Below, piece by piece: positions 49,693 through 61,630 of a stretch of DNA of 64,000 nt. Every line of letters starts with the position of its first letter. The stretch's first letter is position 1. The notes beneath the pieces are model-generated. The model did no database searches. It saw only the letters and a program-made list of their open reading frames with translations, and had not been told where the DNA came from. Both the position numbers and the translations under genes were made by a program. This DNA is from Deinococcus humi (GTDB lineage Bacteria; Deinococcota; Deinococci; Deinococcales; Deinococcaceae): NCBI RefSeq assembly GCF_014201875.1, contig NZ_JACHFL010000001.1, forward strand, positions 558,001-622,000, read 5' to 3'.

Positions 49693-52386
49693 GTGAAAGG
49701 TCCATTGAGGCTCAGGCTCTCGCTGCTAGGGCTGACCGCGCTGCTGGCAGCCTGCGGTCCTGGCAACGGCGCCGCGCCGCCCACCGGAACGGCTCTCCGC
49801 CTGCCCAGCGCGGTGTCCCAGACACAGGACCGCTGGTTCGTGGAGCTGGCGGGCGATCCCAGCGTCCTGAACAGTCAGAGCCTGGGGGCACAGCAGGCTA
49901 CGTTCCGCATGCAGGCTGCCGCCAGCGGAGCACAGTACCGGGAGATCGCCACTTACCGCAGACTGTTCAACGGCTTGGCGGTACAGGCCAGCCCCGCGGA
50001 ACTGGGCCGCCTGTCGCGCCTGCCAGGGGTGATCGGCGTGTATCCGGTGCGGCAGATTAAGATTAGCGCGCCAGGGGCCTCAAAGCCGACGCTGCAGGCC
50101 CAGGCCCTGCGCCCCGACGTGCTGAGCGCTCTGGCGATGACCGGCGCGGACCTCGCGCAGTCACAGCTGGGGCTGAGCGGCAGGGGTGTCCGGGTGGGCG
50201 TGATTGATACCGGGCTGGACCTGGATCACCCGGCTTTCCGGGGCCGTGTGATCACTGGTTACGACTTTGTAGGCGATCAGTATGACGCCTCGCGCCCCGG
50301 CTCGATCCCTGCGCCGGACAGCAGTCCGGACGATTGCCAGGGCAATGGCACCAATGTTGCCGGGATCCTGGGCGGCAATGATCCAGCGGAGGGGTTCGTC
50401 GGGGTGGCCCCCGCCGTCAGCCTGGGCATCTACAAGGTGTTCGGCTGTGAGGGCACCACCGACAGCGCCACCCTGCTCACGGCGATGGAACGCGCCCAGG
50501 CGGACGGCATGCAGGTGCTGAACATCAGCCTGGGCGTGCCGTTCCAGTGGCCGCAGTACCCCACGGCCCGGGCCGCCAGCCGGCTGATCAAGGCGGGCAT
50601 GCTGGTCAGCGCCGCTGCCGGAGACAGCGGCGAGGCGGGGCCGTACAGCATGGGTGCACCCGCCCTGGGCGAGAACGTCCTGGCAGTGGCCTCGGTGGAC
50701 AACACGCGGCTGCAACTGGGAAACTTCACTCTGACGCCTGGGGGGGAGACCGTGGGATACCAGCCGGTCAGCGGCTCCCCGCCCGCGCCCGTCGGCCTGA
50801 ATCTGCCCATCGGCAAGTTGCCCGGCAGTACGCCGCAAACCGACAACGACGGCTGTTCCATCGATGGCCTGAACCCCTACGCGGCAGGCAGCCTGAACGG
50901 GCAGGCCGCGCTGATCCGCCTGGGCAACTGCCCCGCCCGCGAGAAGGTGATCAACGCTCAGAATGCCGGAGCGCAGGCCGTGGTGCTGTACAACGACCAG
51001 CCTGGCTTCGCCAGCGTGAGTGTCCAGCCCGTCAGTCCGTTCGACAGCGAAGTCATCGTGATTCCAGTCGTCTCGGTTCTGGCAGCGGATGGAGCAAGGA
51101 TCGATACCGGAATTCCGGCGGGAATTCGCCTGACGGTCACCGCGGAGTCACAGCCCTTCGACAATCCCAGTGGCAACACCATTAGCCCCTTCTCGGCCCT
51201 TGGCGCGTCGCCCGATCTTGAACTCAAGCCCGATCTGGCCGCGCCAGGGGGCTGGATCCGCACAGCCACGCCGCTGAAGAGTGCCCCCGGCGGCTACGCG
51301 GTCCTCAGCGGGACGGGGCTGGCCGCGCCGCAGGTGGCAGGCCTGGCCGCGCTGCTGCTCCAGACCCGGCCAGGCCTGGAAGCGCAGACCCTGTCGACGC
51401 TGCTGATGAACACGGCCATCCCGCGCCCCACCCTGGACAGCGGCCTGATCACCCCGGTGCAACGTCAGGGCGCGGGGCTGGCAAACGTGCTGGCCGCGTA
51501 CGGGAGTCTGGTTACCGCCAGGCCCGCCAAGCTGAGCCTGGGGGCCAGCCAGACTTTCGGCCCGCGGAGCAAGGTGATCGTGCTGAGCAACAGCGGCGCG
51601 CAGGCCGAAACGTTCAGGGTGAGGCATCTTCCGGCGCAGAGCATCGGCAGCACTGGGAGGACAGGATCAGCCAGCGAACAGAACGCCAGCCTGACCGTCA
51701 ATGGGCAGAACGTGGAGGGCTCCGTGGTCACCATCACCGTTCCAGCGGCAAGCGAAGCTGAACTGAACGTGCTGATCACGCCCCCCACCCGCCCCGCGCA
51801 GGGACAGTACGGCGGGTACGTGTCGCTGACCGGCGGCAGCGGACGCCGCCTGGTTGTTCCCTACGGCGGTTTCGTGGGCAATTATCAGTCCCTGACCGTG
51901 CTGGGCGACGTGAGCTTCGACGGAGGCCGGACCTTCAAGAACTTCCCGGCGCTGTACGATCCCAAGACCTTCAAGTTCTATCCGGAAGGCCTGAACCCTG
52001 CCACGCCGCCCGCCTACACACTGAAAGACGTTCAGGTCGTTGACGACAACGGGCAGATGATCACCGTGCTGGACGCGCCACAGCTGCTGGTCCACTTCGG
52101 ACATCAGGCCCGCCGCCTGACCCTGGAGGTGCTGGACGCGGGCGGCGGGAGCCTGGGCACCGTCTTCACGCAGGAGTACATCGGGCGCAGCGCCACCAAC
52201 CTTTACACGGACGCCAGCAGCGACGCTTTCAGTTTCGTGGGCTGGGACGGCACGTTGACAGGGGCGCAGCTCGCTCCCTCCGGCACGTACCAGCTGCGCC
52301 TCAAAGTGCTCAAGGCGCTGGGCAATCCCGCCGTCGCCGCCGACATCGAGACCTACCTCAGCCAGAAATTCACGGTGGTCCGCTGA
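49693..52386 (+). CDS. Catalytically degenerate subtilase (S8 pseudoprotease), lipoprotein
   Basis: 897 aa. GTG 49693 is chosen because AAGGAGG lies 5 nt before it; an ATG 15 bp earlier overlaps the previous stop. Lipobox LLAAC. An inhibitor-I9-like propeptide (about 40-115) precedes the subtilase fold with an inserted PA-type domain (about 385-470), then beta-sandwich domains. Asp172 (VIDTGLDLDHP) is kept, but the His position is Asn218 (GNGTNVAGI), the oxyanion Asn is Asp311 (AAAGDSG) and the nucleophile Ser is Gly542 (SGTGLAAP). The fold is complete and the frame open, so it is maintained as a non-protease, perhaps a binding or chaperone-like partner. Confidence 0.88.
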   Translation: MKGPLRLRLSLLGLTALLAACGPGNGAAPPTGTALRLPSAVSQTQDRWFVELAGDPSVLNSQSLGAQQATFRMQAAASGAQYREIATYRRLFNGLAVQASPAELGRLSRLPGVIGVYPVRQIKISAPGASKPTLQAQALRPDVLSALAMTGADLAQSQLGLSGRGVRVGVIDTGLDLDHPAFRGRVITGYDFVGDQYDASRPGSIPAPDSSPDDCQGNGTNVAGILGGNDPAEGFVGVAPAVSLGIYKVFGCEGTTDSATLLTAMERAQADGMQVLNISLGVPFQWPQYPTARAASRLIKAGMLVSAAAGDSGEAGPYSMGAPALGENVLAVASVDNTRLQLGNFTLTPGGETVGYQPVSGSPPAPVGLNLPIGKLPGSTPQTDNDGCSIDGLNPYAAGSLNGQAALIRLGNCPAREKVINAQNAGAQAVVLYNDQPGFASVSVQPVSPFDSEVIVIPVVSVLAADGARIDTGIPAGIRLTVTAESQPFDNPSGNTISPFSALGASPDLELKPDLAAPGGWIRTATPLKSAPGGYAVLSGTGLAAPQVAGLAALLLQTRPGLEAQTLSTLLMNTAIPRPTLDSGLITPVQRQGAGLANVLAAYGSLVTARPAKLSLGASQTFGPRSKVIVLSNSGAQAETFRVRHLPAQSIGSTGRTGSASEQNASLTVNGQNVEGSVVTITVPAASEAELNVLITPPTRPAQGQYGGYVSLTGGSGRRLVVPYGGFVGNYQSLTVLGDVSFDGGRTFKNFPALYDPKTFKFYPEGLNPATPPAYTLKDVQVVDDNGQMITVLDAPQLLVHFGHQARRLTLEVLDAGGGSLGTVFTQEYIGRSATNLYTDASSDAFSFVGWDGTLTGAQLAPSGTYQLRLKVLKALGNPAVAADIETYLSQKFTVVR

Positions 52387-52408
52387 GCATTGATCCGCAT
52401 GGCCTATC

Positions 52409-52444
52409 AAAAGAGGCAAAGCCGCGCGGCTTTGCCTCTTTTTT
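52409..52444 (+). terminator. Terminator after the pseudoprotease
   Basis: AAAAGAGGCAAAGCCGC is directly followed by its exact complement and more T residues. A perfect palindrome with a U-tract. Confidence 0.92.
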
Positions 52445-52674
52445 CCTCAGCCTGAGCTCGCAGATCACGTCCAGAGCCCTCACTTCTAGATGGGCCTGCA
52501 ACTGCAGAGACGCAGATTGCCTAGCGCCGAAGTCAATCCAATGGGTCAGCCTCGGACTCTGGCGGGACAGATCTACACCCGACAGGGGTACAGGCAGAAT
52601 TCAAACGCATGACGCACCTACCCCATTGCGGTAGATGGAGCCCATGTTTTGAGGCCAGTGCCCATCCCCGCCCT

Positions 52675-53346
52675 CTACAGCACGGCCACCGCCTTCTCCC
52701 AGCGCAGGGTCAGGCCGCGCAGACTGTCGCCCTGCGGGTGCAACGGCGGACCGAAACGGACGTGCCAGCGGCCCCCGGGCAGGCCGCGCGGCAGCCACGC
52801 TGGGCGGTCATGCCACACCCGCACCGGGACGATGGGCACCCCTGCCTTCAGGGCCAGCAGCGCCGCGCCGCCGTGCAGCCCCTGACCGTTGCGCGTGCCC
52901 TGCGGGAAGATTCCCACCATGCCGCCGCGCCGCAGCACCCGCAGCGCCTGCCGCAACGCGCGGGGGTCGCGTCCACTACGGTCCACCGGAAACGCCCCTG
53001 TTGCGCGCAAAACTGGACCGATGGCATGGGGACCGATTACCCTCCACTCGAATGCGTCGCGCTTGGCCATAAATTGCAGGCGGTGGAGCGCGGGCGGAAT
53101 AGCGTAGCCGATGGTAAAGGGGTCCATGGCCAGCGCGTGGGTTCCGGCGACGATCACGCCGCTGTCCGCTGCACCACTCCGCGCCACACAGCCATCCAGC
53201 CCCCCGCGTGGCAGGTGTTCTAGACCGCTGACTTGCACGCCACCGCCGTAGTCCACAACCCGGCCCACACACCAGTGAATGACCGGGTACAACCGGGGGT
53301 GTGGCGTGGGCACGGCATCGGCGGCAGGCTTTGGGGCCGGGTCCAT
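52675..53346 (-). CDS. plsC: 1-acyl-sn-glycerol-3-phosphate acyltransferase (PlsC family)
   Basis: 223 aa. Acyltransferase motif I is HALAMDP (H-x4-D) near residue 68, motif [15 protein letters not shown], motif [15 protein letters not shown], motif [11 protein letters not shown]. It acylates lysophosphatidate or a related lipid in membrane synthesis. It lies 3 bp after cmk, an arrangement seen in many bacteria. Confidence 0.93.
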   Translation of the reverse strand: MDPAPKPAADAVPTPHPRLYPVIHWCVGRVVDYGGGVQVSGLEHLPRGGLDGCVARSGAADSGVIVAGTHALAMDPFTIGYAIPPALHRLQFMAKRDAFEWRVIGPHAIGPVLRATGAFPVDRSGRDPRALRQALRVLRRGGMVGIFPQGTRNGQGLHGGAALLALKAGVPIVPVRVWHDRPAWLPRGLPGGRWHVRFGPPLHPQGDSLRGLTLRWEKAVAVL

Positions 53347-53349
53347 GAC

Positions 53350-54000
53350 CTAGACGGAGCTGGCTGGCCGTGACCTCTGCTGTTCAGGCAACTGGGCCAG
53401 GATGGTCTGGATCACGCCGTCCAGGGTCAGCGGCCCGGTGTCGATCACCACGGCGTCGGGCGCGGGAGCACTCTGCACGCGGTCCAGCGCGTCACGGCGG
53501 ATCAGGGCAGCCTCGATGGCGGGCACGTCCTCCGGGCGTTCCTGGGCGCGCCGCTGGGCGCGGACATGCGGACTGGCCGTCAGGTAGAACTTGGCCCCGG
53601 CGTGCGGAAACACGTTGGTGCCCATGTCCCGGCCCTCGGCCACGAAGGGGGAGGGCAGGGCCCGCAACTGAGCGTCCACCCAGGCACGGACCTCTGGTAA
53701 GGCGGCCACGACGCTCACGCCAGCGTCCACGCGAGTGGAGTGAAGCTCGCCCGTCAACTCGCGCTCCCCCTGCCAGATTCGGTTGCCCCCGGCCAGCGGT
53801 TCCAGCCGCAGGGGATGGATCTGCAGGTAGGCCAGCAGGCCAGGAGCATTCTGCAGTTCCAGCCCTGCCTCCAGCCCCAGCAGGGTCGCGGCGCGGTACA
53901 GCAGGCCGCTGCTGACATACGGCACGCCCAGCGCCCGCGCCACCCCGCTCGACACGCTGGATTTGCCGCTGGCCGCCACGCCGTCAATGGTCACGATCAT
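53350..54000 (-). CDS. cmk: Cytidylate kinase
   Basis: 216 aa. P-loop [15 protein letters not shown] near the N-terminus, [10 protein letters not shown], and the CMP-binding/lid segment [12 protein letters not shown]. It phosphorylates CMP and dCMP. A TTG codon lies just before the ATG at 54000; the ATG is chosen because [15 protein letters not shown] is the usual start. TAGACT is 9 nt upstream, suggesting a nearly leaderless mRNA. First gene of cmk-plsC. Confidence 0.95.
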   Translation of the reverse strand: MIVTIDGVAASGKSSVSSGVARALGVPYVSSGLLYRAATLLGLEAGLELQNAPGLLAYLQIHPLRLEPLAGGNRIWQGERELTGELHSTRVDAGVSVVAALPEVRAWVDAQLRALPSPFVAEGRDMGTNVFPHAGAKFYLTASPHVRAQRRAQERPEDVPAIEAALIRRDALDRVQSAPAPDAVVIDTGPLTLDGVIQTILAQLPEQQRSRPASSV

Positions 54001-54009
54001 CAATTGCCC

Positions 54010-54015
54010 AGTCTA
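54010..54015 (-). promoter_or_regulatory. -10 box for cmk-plsC
   Basis: TAGACT on the minus strand, 9 nt before the cmk ATG. Confidence 0.4.
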
Positions 54016-54111
54016 CAGCGTTGCTGGTCTACCGGGCTGATGCAACTGCCCACAGGCGCCCATCCATCGATTGCCCTAGAATGTCCACCAAACGCTCGTT
54101 AGGAGGCCCGT

Positions 54112-54555
<444 letters not shown>

Positions 54556-54594
54556 GCGCGGCCCGCAGGGGATCTGTCTTCTGTCAACCTGGCC

Positions 54595-55805
54595 ATGAGT
54601 AAAGCCGCGCCTGCCGCGCTGCCCGCTGCCCCCGTTCAGGTGGGGCGACTTGTGCCGCTGTACGCCGCACAGGCGCTGGCGACGGGGGCCACCACGGTCA
54701 GCACCATCCTGGCGAGCATCATCATGGGCACGCTGGGTTTCGGCAGCCTGTCAGGGCTGCCCAGCACGCTGATCAGCGTGTCGGCGGCGCTGTCGGCGGG
54801 CTTTTTCGGCGCGTTGATGCTGCGCTCGGGGCGCAAGTTGGGCCTGGGGCTGGCCTTTGCCCTGGGCACGCTGGGCGCGGTGCTGGGCTTTTTCGGGGGC
54901 AAACTGGGGCTCACGCCGCTGTTTCTGGTGGGCGCCTCCATGATGGGCGCGGCGCAGGGCGGCTACCAGCAGGCGCGCTACGCCGCCGCCGAGAGCGTGC
55001 CCGACAACCGCCGGGGCACCGCCCTGGGCGCCCTGATGTTGATGAGTGTGCTGGGCTCGTTCCTGATGACCGGCTTCTCGCACCCCATTGAGGGGCTGGC
55101 CGTCACCCTCGGCACCACTCCCGAAATTGTCGGCTGGCTGGTGGGCGGCGCGTTACTGGGCGGCTCAGCGCTGCTGATGCTGCTGTGGACCCCGGTCCGC
55201 GAACCGGTCACTGCCACCGTCGCCGGAGCCACCCGCAAGACCCCCTCCTTCTCCGAGGCGTTCCGCGTGCCGGGGGTTCGCAGCACCGCGCTGGCGCTGG
55301 CCACGGCGCAGGGACTGATGGTCACGCTGATGAGCCTCACGCCGCTGCGAGCGCACAATATGGGCATGGACCACACGGGAATCGCCGCGCTGATCAGCGG
55401 GCACATCCTGGGCATGTTCGGCTTTGGCTGGCTGACCGGGCCGCTGATTGACCGCCTGGGCGTGCGGGTAGGCTACGTGGGCGGCGCGGCCCTGCTGTGC
55501 ACGGCGGCCCTGACCGCGGCGCTGCCAGGAGCCGGGGCGCTGGGCCTGAGCATGTTCCTGCTGGGGCTGGGCTGGAACCTGGCCTTCGTGTCGGGCAGCA
55601 AGTCGCTGACCCGCTTTCCCGCCGTGCAGGGGGTCACCGATGGCCTGGGCTACATCACGGCGGGGGCGGGCACGCTGTTGGGCGGCTTCGTGATCGCCCG
55701 CGCTGGGTTTCCGCTGCTGGCCTACATCTGCGCGGCACTGGCACTGCTGCCGCTGCTCAGTGCGTGGCGGGCCGGGAAATCTTCCTCATCTGTCCGGCAG
55801 GCCGC

Positions 55806-55809
<4 letters not shown>
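54595..55809 (+). CDS. MFS family transporter
   Basis: 404 aa with about 12 hydrophobic helices. The loop after helix 2 has the MFS-like LMLRSGRKLGLG, and the second half repeats it as GPLIDRLGVRVG. A basic loop (GATRKTPSFSEAFRVPG) lies in the middle. Probably a drug or metabolite exporter; the cargo is unknown. Its stop overlaps the XdhC start (ATGA). Confidence 0.88.
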
Positions 55810-56936
<1,127 letters not shown>

Positions 56937-56971
56937 CCACCCTTTCCCGTGCCGGAGAGGTTCAATAGTCC

Positions 56972-57457
56972 ATGACCCCTTTCACGCCCACCCCTGACCT
57001 GTGCGACGCCCACCCGGAAGCACAGGTCTTCGCGCCCATCTTCCGCGACTTCGGAGGACGGGCGCGGTTCAGCGGCCCTGCCTTCACCCTGCGCGTCTAT
57101 GAGAACAACACGCTCGTGCGCGCCACGCTGGAAACGCCCGGCGAGGCACGGGTGATGGTGGTGGACGGCGGCGGCAGCCTGAACTGCGCGCTGGTGGGCG
57201 ATCAACTGGCCGGGCTGGGTGTGGAGAACGGCTGGGCAGGCATCATCATTCACGGCTGCGTGCGCGATACAGCGCAGTTGAGGGAGATGCCCATCGGCAT
57301 CCGGGCGCTGGCCGTCCATCCCCGTCGCAGCGGCAGGGCGAATGTGGGCGAAACGGATGTGGTCCTCACTGTTGCGGGCGCGACCGTACGCCCCGGCGAC
57401 ATGGTTCACGCCGACGAGGACGGCATCTGCCTCCTGGCTGCACCCACGGACCAGTGA
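56972..57457 (+). CDS. rraA: RraA family protein (aldolase / RNase E regulator fold)
   Basis: 161 aa. Typical RraA motifs: TPDLCDAHPE, RVMVVDGGGSLNCALVGD, GWAGIIIHGCVRDTAQL and GDMVHADEDGI. The Arg-Asp pair of the aldolase-type members (CVRD) is kept. Relatives either inhibit RNase E or act as metal-dependent 4-hydroxy-4-methyl-2-oxoglutarate/oxaloacetate aldolases; sequence alone does not decide. It lies 35 bp after xdhC and ends at a hairpin. Confidence 0.92.
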   Translation: MTPFTPTPDLCDAHPEAQVFAPIFRDFGGRARFSGPAFTLRVYENNTLVRATLETPGEARVMVVDGGGSLNCALVGDQLAGLGVENGWAGIIIHGCVRDTAQLREMPIGIRALAVHPRRSGRANVGETDVVLTVAGATVRPGDMVHADEDGICLLAAPTDQ

Positions 57458-57460
57458 AAG

Positions 57461-57497
57461 GGGTTCCACCTGTCGCATCAACGACGAGGTGGAACCC
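57461..57497. terminator. Hairpin between rraA and the aminotransferase gene
   Basis: GGGTTCCACCT and AGGTGGAACCC form a perfect 11-bp stem, with GTCG/CGAC extending it inside. It lies between convergent genes and has no T-run. Confidence 0.65.
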
Positions 57498-57516
57498 GCT
57501 GGCGGAGTAGCCCAGT

Positions 57517-58929
57517 TCAGGCCGAAGGAACGGCCTCCGCTTGCGCCAGATCCCGCAATGCTTCCCGCATGATGTCTAGCCCCGTCTCCGCGTCCTCGCG
57601 CGTCAGGATCAGCGGTGGGCTGACGCGGATCACGGCCTCGCCACAGTCCAGATTCAGCAGACCGCGCTCAAAGATGGCGGTGCTGGCACGATCCCGCAGC
57701 TTGCCGTCGGGGCTGCCGTCGGGCTTCACGAATTCCAGGCCGATGAACAGGCCCTGGCCGCGCACGTCGCCCAGGAAGGGAAACTCGCTCTGCATTTTGT
57801 TCAGCTCGGACAGCAGGTAGGCGCCCACATCGGCGGCGTTCTGCATCAGGCTCTCGCCGCAGCCAGGGTGCTTGACGACGCCCTCAATCAGGTCGAGGGT
57901 GGCGTGGGCCGCCGCCGCCGCCACCGGATTGCCACCGTAGGTGGAACCGTGAGAGCCGACAGGCCAGGTCATGACCGATTCCTTCGCCAGCAGCGCGGAA
58001 ATGGGCATCCCCGAGGCGATTCCCTTGGCCACCGTGATCATGTCCGGCTGAACCTCGCCGTATTGCTCGAACTGCTGGAACGAGAACATCTTGCCGGTGC
58101 GGCCCATGCCAGCCTGAACCTCATCGTAGATCAGCATGATGCCGTGCTCGTCGCACAGTTGGCGCAGCCCCGGTAGGAAGTCGGCGGGGGGCACGATGTA
58201 GCCGCCCTCGCCCTGCATGGGTTCCACGATGATGGCGGCCACCTCGTCCGCGGGGATAACGCCCACGAACAGCTCGCGGATGTGGTTCAGGACAGCCTGA
58301 CCGCAGGCTTCAGGGGTGGACCCCAGCGGTGGGCGGAACGGGTTGGGGTACGGCACATGCGACACGGCGGGCAGCAGCGGGCCAAAGCCACGCTTGTACT
58401 TGGTCTTGCTGCCCGTCAGCGTGATCGCGCCGTAGGTGCGCCCGTGAAAGCTGCCCATCGTGGAGATGATGTGGCTGCGCCCAGTATGGTTGCGCGCCAG
58501 CTTGACGGCGGCCTCCACAGCTTCCGCACCGGAGTTGCCGAAAAACACGCGCCACTTCTCCGTGCTTCCATCCGGCAGGGAGCGCTCCACATGCTTGACC
58601 AGACGCTCGGCAAGGCTGGTGGTGACTTCCTGCGGGTAGTCGGAAAGGCAGACATGCGTGAACCTGGTGACCTGCTCCTGCACGGCCTTCACGACATGTG
58701 GGTGCGCGTGGCCGGTGGTGGACACGGCGATGCCCGCGAAGAAGTCCAGCATGGTGTTGCCGTCCGGGTCACTGAGCCAGACGCCCTCGCCGTGGTCCGG
58801 CACGAAGGGGTACGGGCGCACGTAGGAGGTGGAAAGGTGCTGGGCGTCGCGGTCCATGATGGCCCTGGTTTTGGGGCCAGGGAGAGCGGTTTTCAGGATG
58901 GGCTGGCGCGATTTGGTGGCTGTGGTCAT
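57517..58929 (-). CDS. Class III PLP aminotransferase (acetylornithine / GABA type)
   Basis: 470 aa. PLP-fold landmarks: GNSGAEAVEAAVKLAR, SFHGRTYGA, IVEPMQGEGGYIVPP, LIYDEVQAGMGRTGKMF and the Schiff-base lysine in MITVAKGIASGMP. GAGGAG precedes the ATG. The family includes GABA, ornithine and acetylornithine aminotransferases and, in archaea, amino-acid racemases. Its place 107 bp after lysine 2,3-aminomutase suggests it works on lysine, beta-lysine or a breakdown product; that is inference. Confidence 0.9.
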   Translation of the reverse strand: MTTATKSRQPILKTALPGPKTRAIMDRDAQHLSTSYVRPYPFVPDHGEGVWLSDPDGNTMLDFFAGIAVSTTGHAHPHVVKAVQEQVTRFTHVCLSDYPQEVTTSLAERLVKHVERSLPDGSTEKWRVFFGNSGAEAVEAAVKLARNHTGRSHIISTMGSFHGRTYGAITLTGSKTKYKRGFGPLLPAVSHVPYPNPFRPPLGSTPEACGQAVLNHIRELFVGVIPADEVAAIIVEPMQGEGGYIVPPADFLPGLRQLCDEHGIMLIYDEVQAGMGRTGKMFSFQQFEQYGEVQPDMITVAKGIASGMPISALLAKESVMTWPVGSHGSTYGGNPVAAAAAHATLDLIEGVVKHPGCGESLMQNAADVGAYLLSELNKMQSEFPFLGDVRGQGLFIGLEFVKPDGSPDGKLRDRASTAIFERGLLNLDCGEAVIRVSPPLILTREDAETGLDIMREALRDLAQAEAVPSA

Positions 58930-59036
58930 GAACTCTCCTCAAGAGTGAAATGCGTTGGGGGCTGGCAGGCGATGACGGCGGAGTGGCACTCTGGTTGCCG
59001 CTGAGCAACGCACCCCAGTCGTGCCTCTGCCTTGTG

Positions 59037-60473
<1,437 letters not shown>

Positions 60474-60632
60474 AGAGGCCTCCTGAAAGAAAGAAACGTG
60501 AGTTGCTAGACCTTCATTCTTCATCTCCGGCGGGGTGGATTGGAAGGCGCGGAGGCCGCCAATATGGTGGGGTCAAGGGGGCTTTTCTCTTGCAAACGCT
60601 ACGCCTGACCTTGCATATGACAACTACGGTGC

Positions 60633-60638
60633 TAAGCT
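60633..60638 (+). promoter_or_regulatory. -10 box for leaderless lrp-type gene
   Basis: TAAGCT ends 6 nt before the ATG at 60645. TTGCAT (60611-60616), 16 nt upstream of it, is a fair -35. Confidence 0.6.
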
Positions 60639-60644
60639 CTGAGA

Positions 60645-61106
60645 ATGCGACAGACTGGCAGCGCTTTGGATTCCCTGGATCACCGGATTTTGCAGGAGCT
60701 CCAGACCGATTCGCGGCTCTCGATGCGTGAACTGGGCCGCCGGGTGGGGCTGTCGGCCCCCGCCGTGACCGAGCGGGTGCGGCGGCTGGAGGATGCAGGT
60801 GTGATCCTGGGCTACGGCGTGCGCGTCGCCAGCAAGCCGCTGGGTCGCACCATCACCGCGTTTATTGGCGTGCAGGACAGTGGCCGCAACGATCCCACGC
60901 TGGTGCGCTGGGCCACCGCCCACGACGGCGTGCTGGAGTGCCACAGCGTGACCGGCGACAACTCCTGCATCCTCAAAGTGGCCGTGCCGGACGTGGGCGC
61001 GCTGGAAACCATGCTGGGGGATCTGATCGGCATGGGCTTTACCTGCGACACCTCGATTGTGCTGAGCACACCGCTGGAAGGCAAGTTGATGCTCCCGCTG
61101 CGCTGA
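60645..61106 (+). CDS. Lrp/AsnC family transcriptional regulator
   Basis: 153 aa. N-terminal helix-turn-helix (about 8-58: LDHRILQELQTDSRLSMREL, GLSAPAVTERVRRLEDAGVI) and a C-terminal RAM/AsnC ligand domain. It is divergent from kamA, 171 bp apart, so it is likely to regulate lysine 2,3-aminomutase in response to an amino acid. Its own message appears to be leaderless. Confidence 0.93.
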   Translation: MRQTGSALDSLDHRILQELQTDSRLSMRELGRRVGLSAPAVTERVRRLEDAGVILGYGVRVASKPLGRTITAFIGVQDSGRNDPTLVRWATAHDGVLECHSVTGDNSCILKVAVPDVGALETMLGDLIGMGFTCDTSIVLSTPLEGKLMLPLR

Positions 61107-61158
61107 GCAAAGGCCCGGGGACAGAAAGGCGGAAGCCGTCCGTCCTCCATTGTCCTCT

Positions 61159-61476
61159 TCAGCGGTCTGCCTTTTCCGTCCCCCCCAGCAACAATTCCAG
61201 CAACTCGTTGACATTCCGGTGCGCGTCCAGCGGGTGGCGCAGCGGGCGGTTGGCCTCGATCTGGTAGGTGTTACGGCGCCCCACGCGCTGGCGGATCAGG
61301 ATGCCGGCGTCCTCAAGGTCGCGCACGATGCGTTGCACGGCGCGTTCGGTGATGCCGACATCGGCAGCCACCTGACGCAGCGTGGCGTCCGGCTGGCGTT
61401 TCAGGCACAGCAGCACGCGGCTGTGGTTCGACAGGAACGTCCACGAGGGTTCATGTGGGGGCAGGGGCGAGGTCAT
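61159..61476 (-). CDS. Small winged-helix transcriptional regulator
   Basis: 105 aa. Winged helix at about 12-75: SNHSRVLLCLKRQPDATLRQVAADVGITERAVQRIVRDLEDAGI, then the wing RQRVGRRNTYQI and a short C-terminal helix. ATG 61476 is preferred; a TTG at 61518 with GGAGG 7 nt before it is a possible earlier start adding 14 residues. It is divergent from icd, and the region between contains a repeated ATATACGA motif over the icd promoter, so it is a candidate repressor of icd. Confidence 0.82.
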   Translation of the reverse strand: MTSPLPPHEPSWTFLSNHSRVLLCLKRQPDATLRQVAADVGITERAVQRIVRDLEDAGILIRQRVGRRNTYQIEANRPLRHPLDAHRNVNELLELLLGGTEKADR

Positions 61477-61553
61477 GGCGTGTTGGGCCGAGTTTAACCG
61501 AGACAGTGGAGCGGACAAGGCTAGACCTCCAGATGGGAAGTGGGGCGGGGGGC

Positions 61554-61582
61554 TTGCATCTCCAATATACGATCTCTAATAT
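61554..61582 (+). promoter_or_regulatory. Sigma-70 promoter of icd
   Basis: TTGCAT (61554-61559), a 17-nt spacer, then TAATAT (61577-61582). The -10 overlaps the second ATATACGA operator copy. Confidence 0.75.
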
Positions 61583-61602
61583 ACGAATTATATTTCGTAT
61601 AT
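61564..61602. promoter_or_regulatory. Three-copy ATATACGA operator upstream of icd
   Basis: ATATACGA occurs at 61565-61572 and 61579-61586 and inverted (TCGTATAT) at 61595-61602. The last two form a perfect 9-bp inverted repeat, ATATACGAA-6-TTCGTATAT. The AT-rich block stands out against the GC-rich genome. The copies lie between -35 and -10, on the -10, and at the start of the transcript, as expected for a repressor site. Confidence 0.72.
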
Positions 61603-61630
61603 CGAGTAAATCCAACCCCAGGAGATTGCC

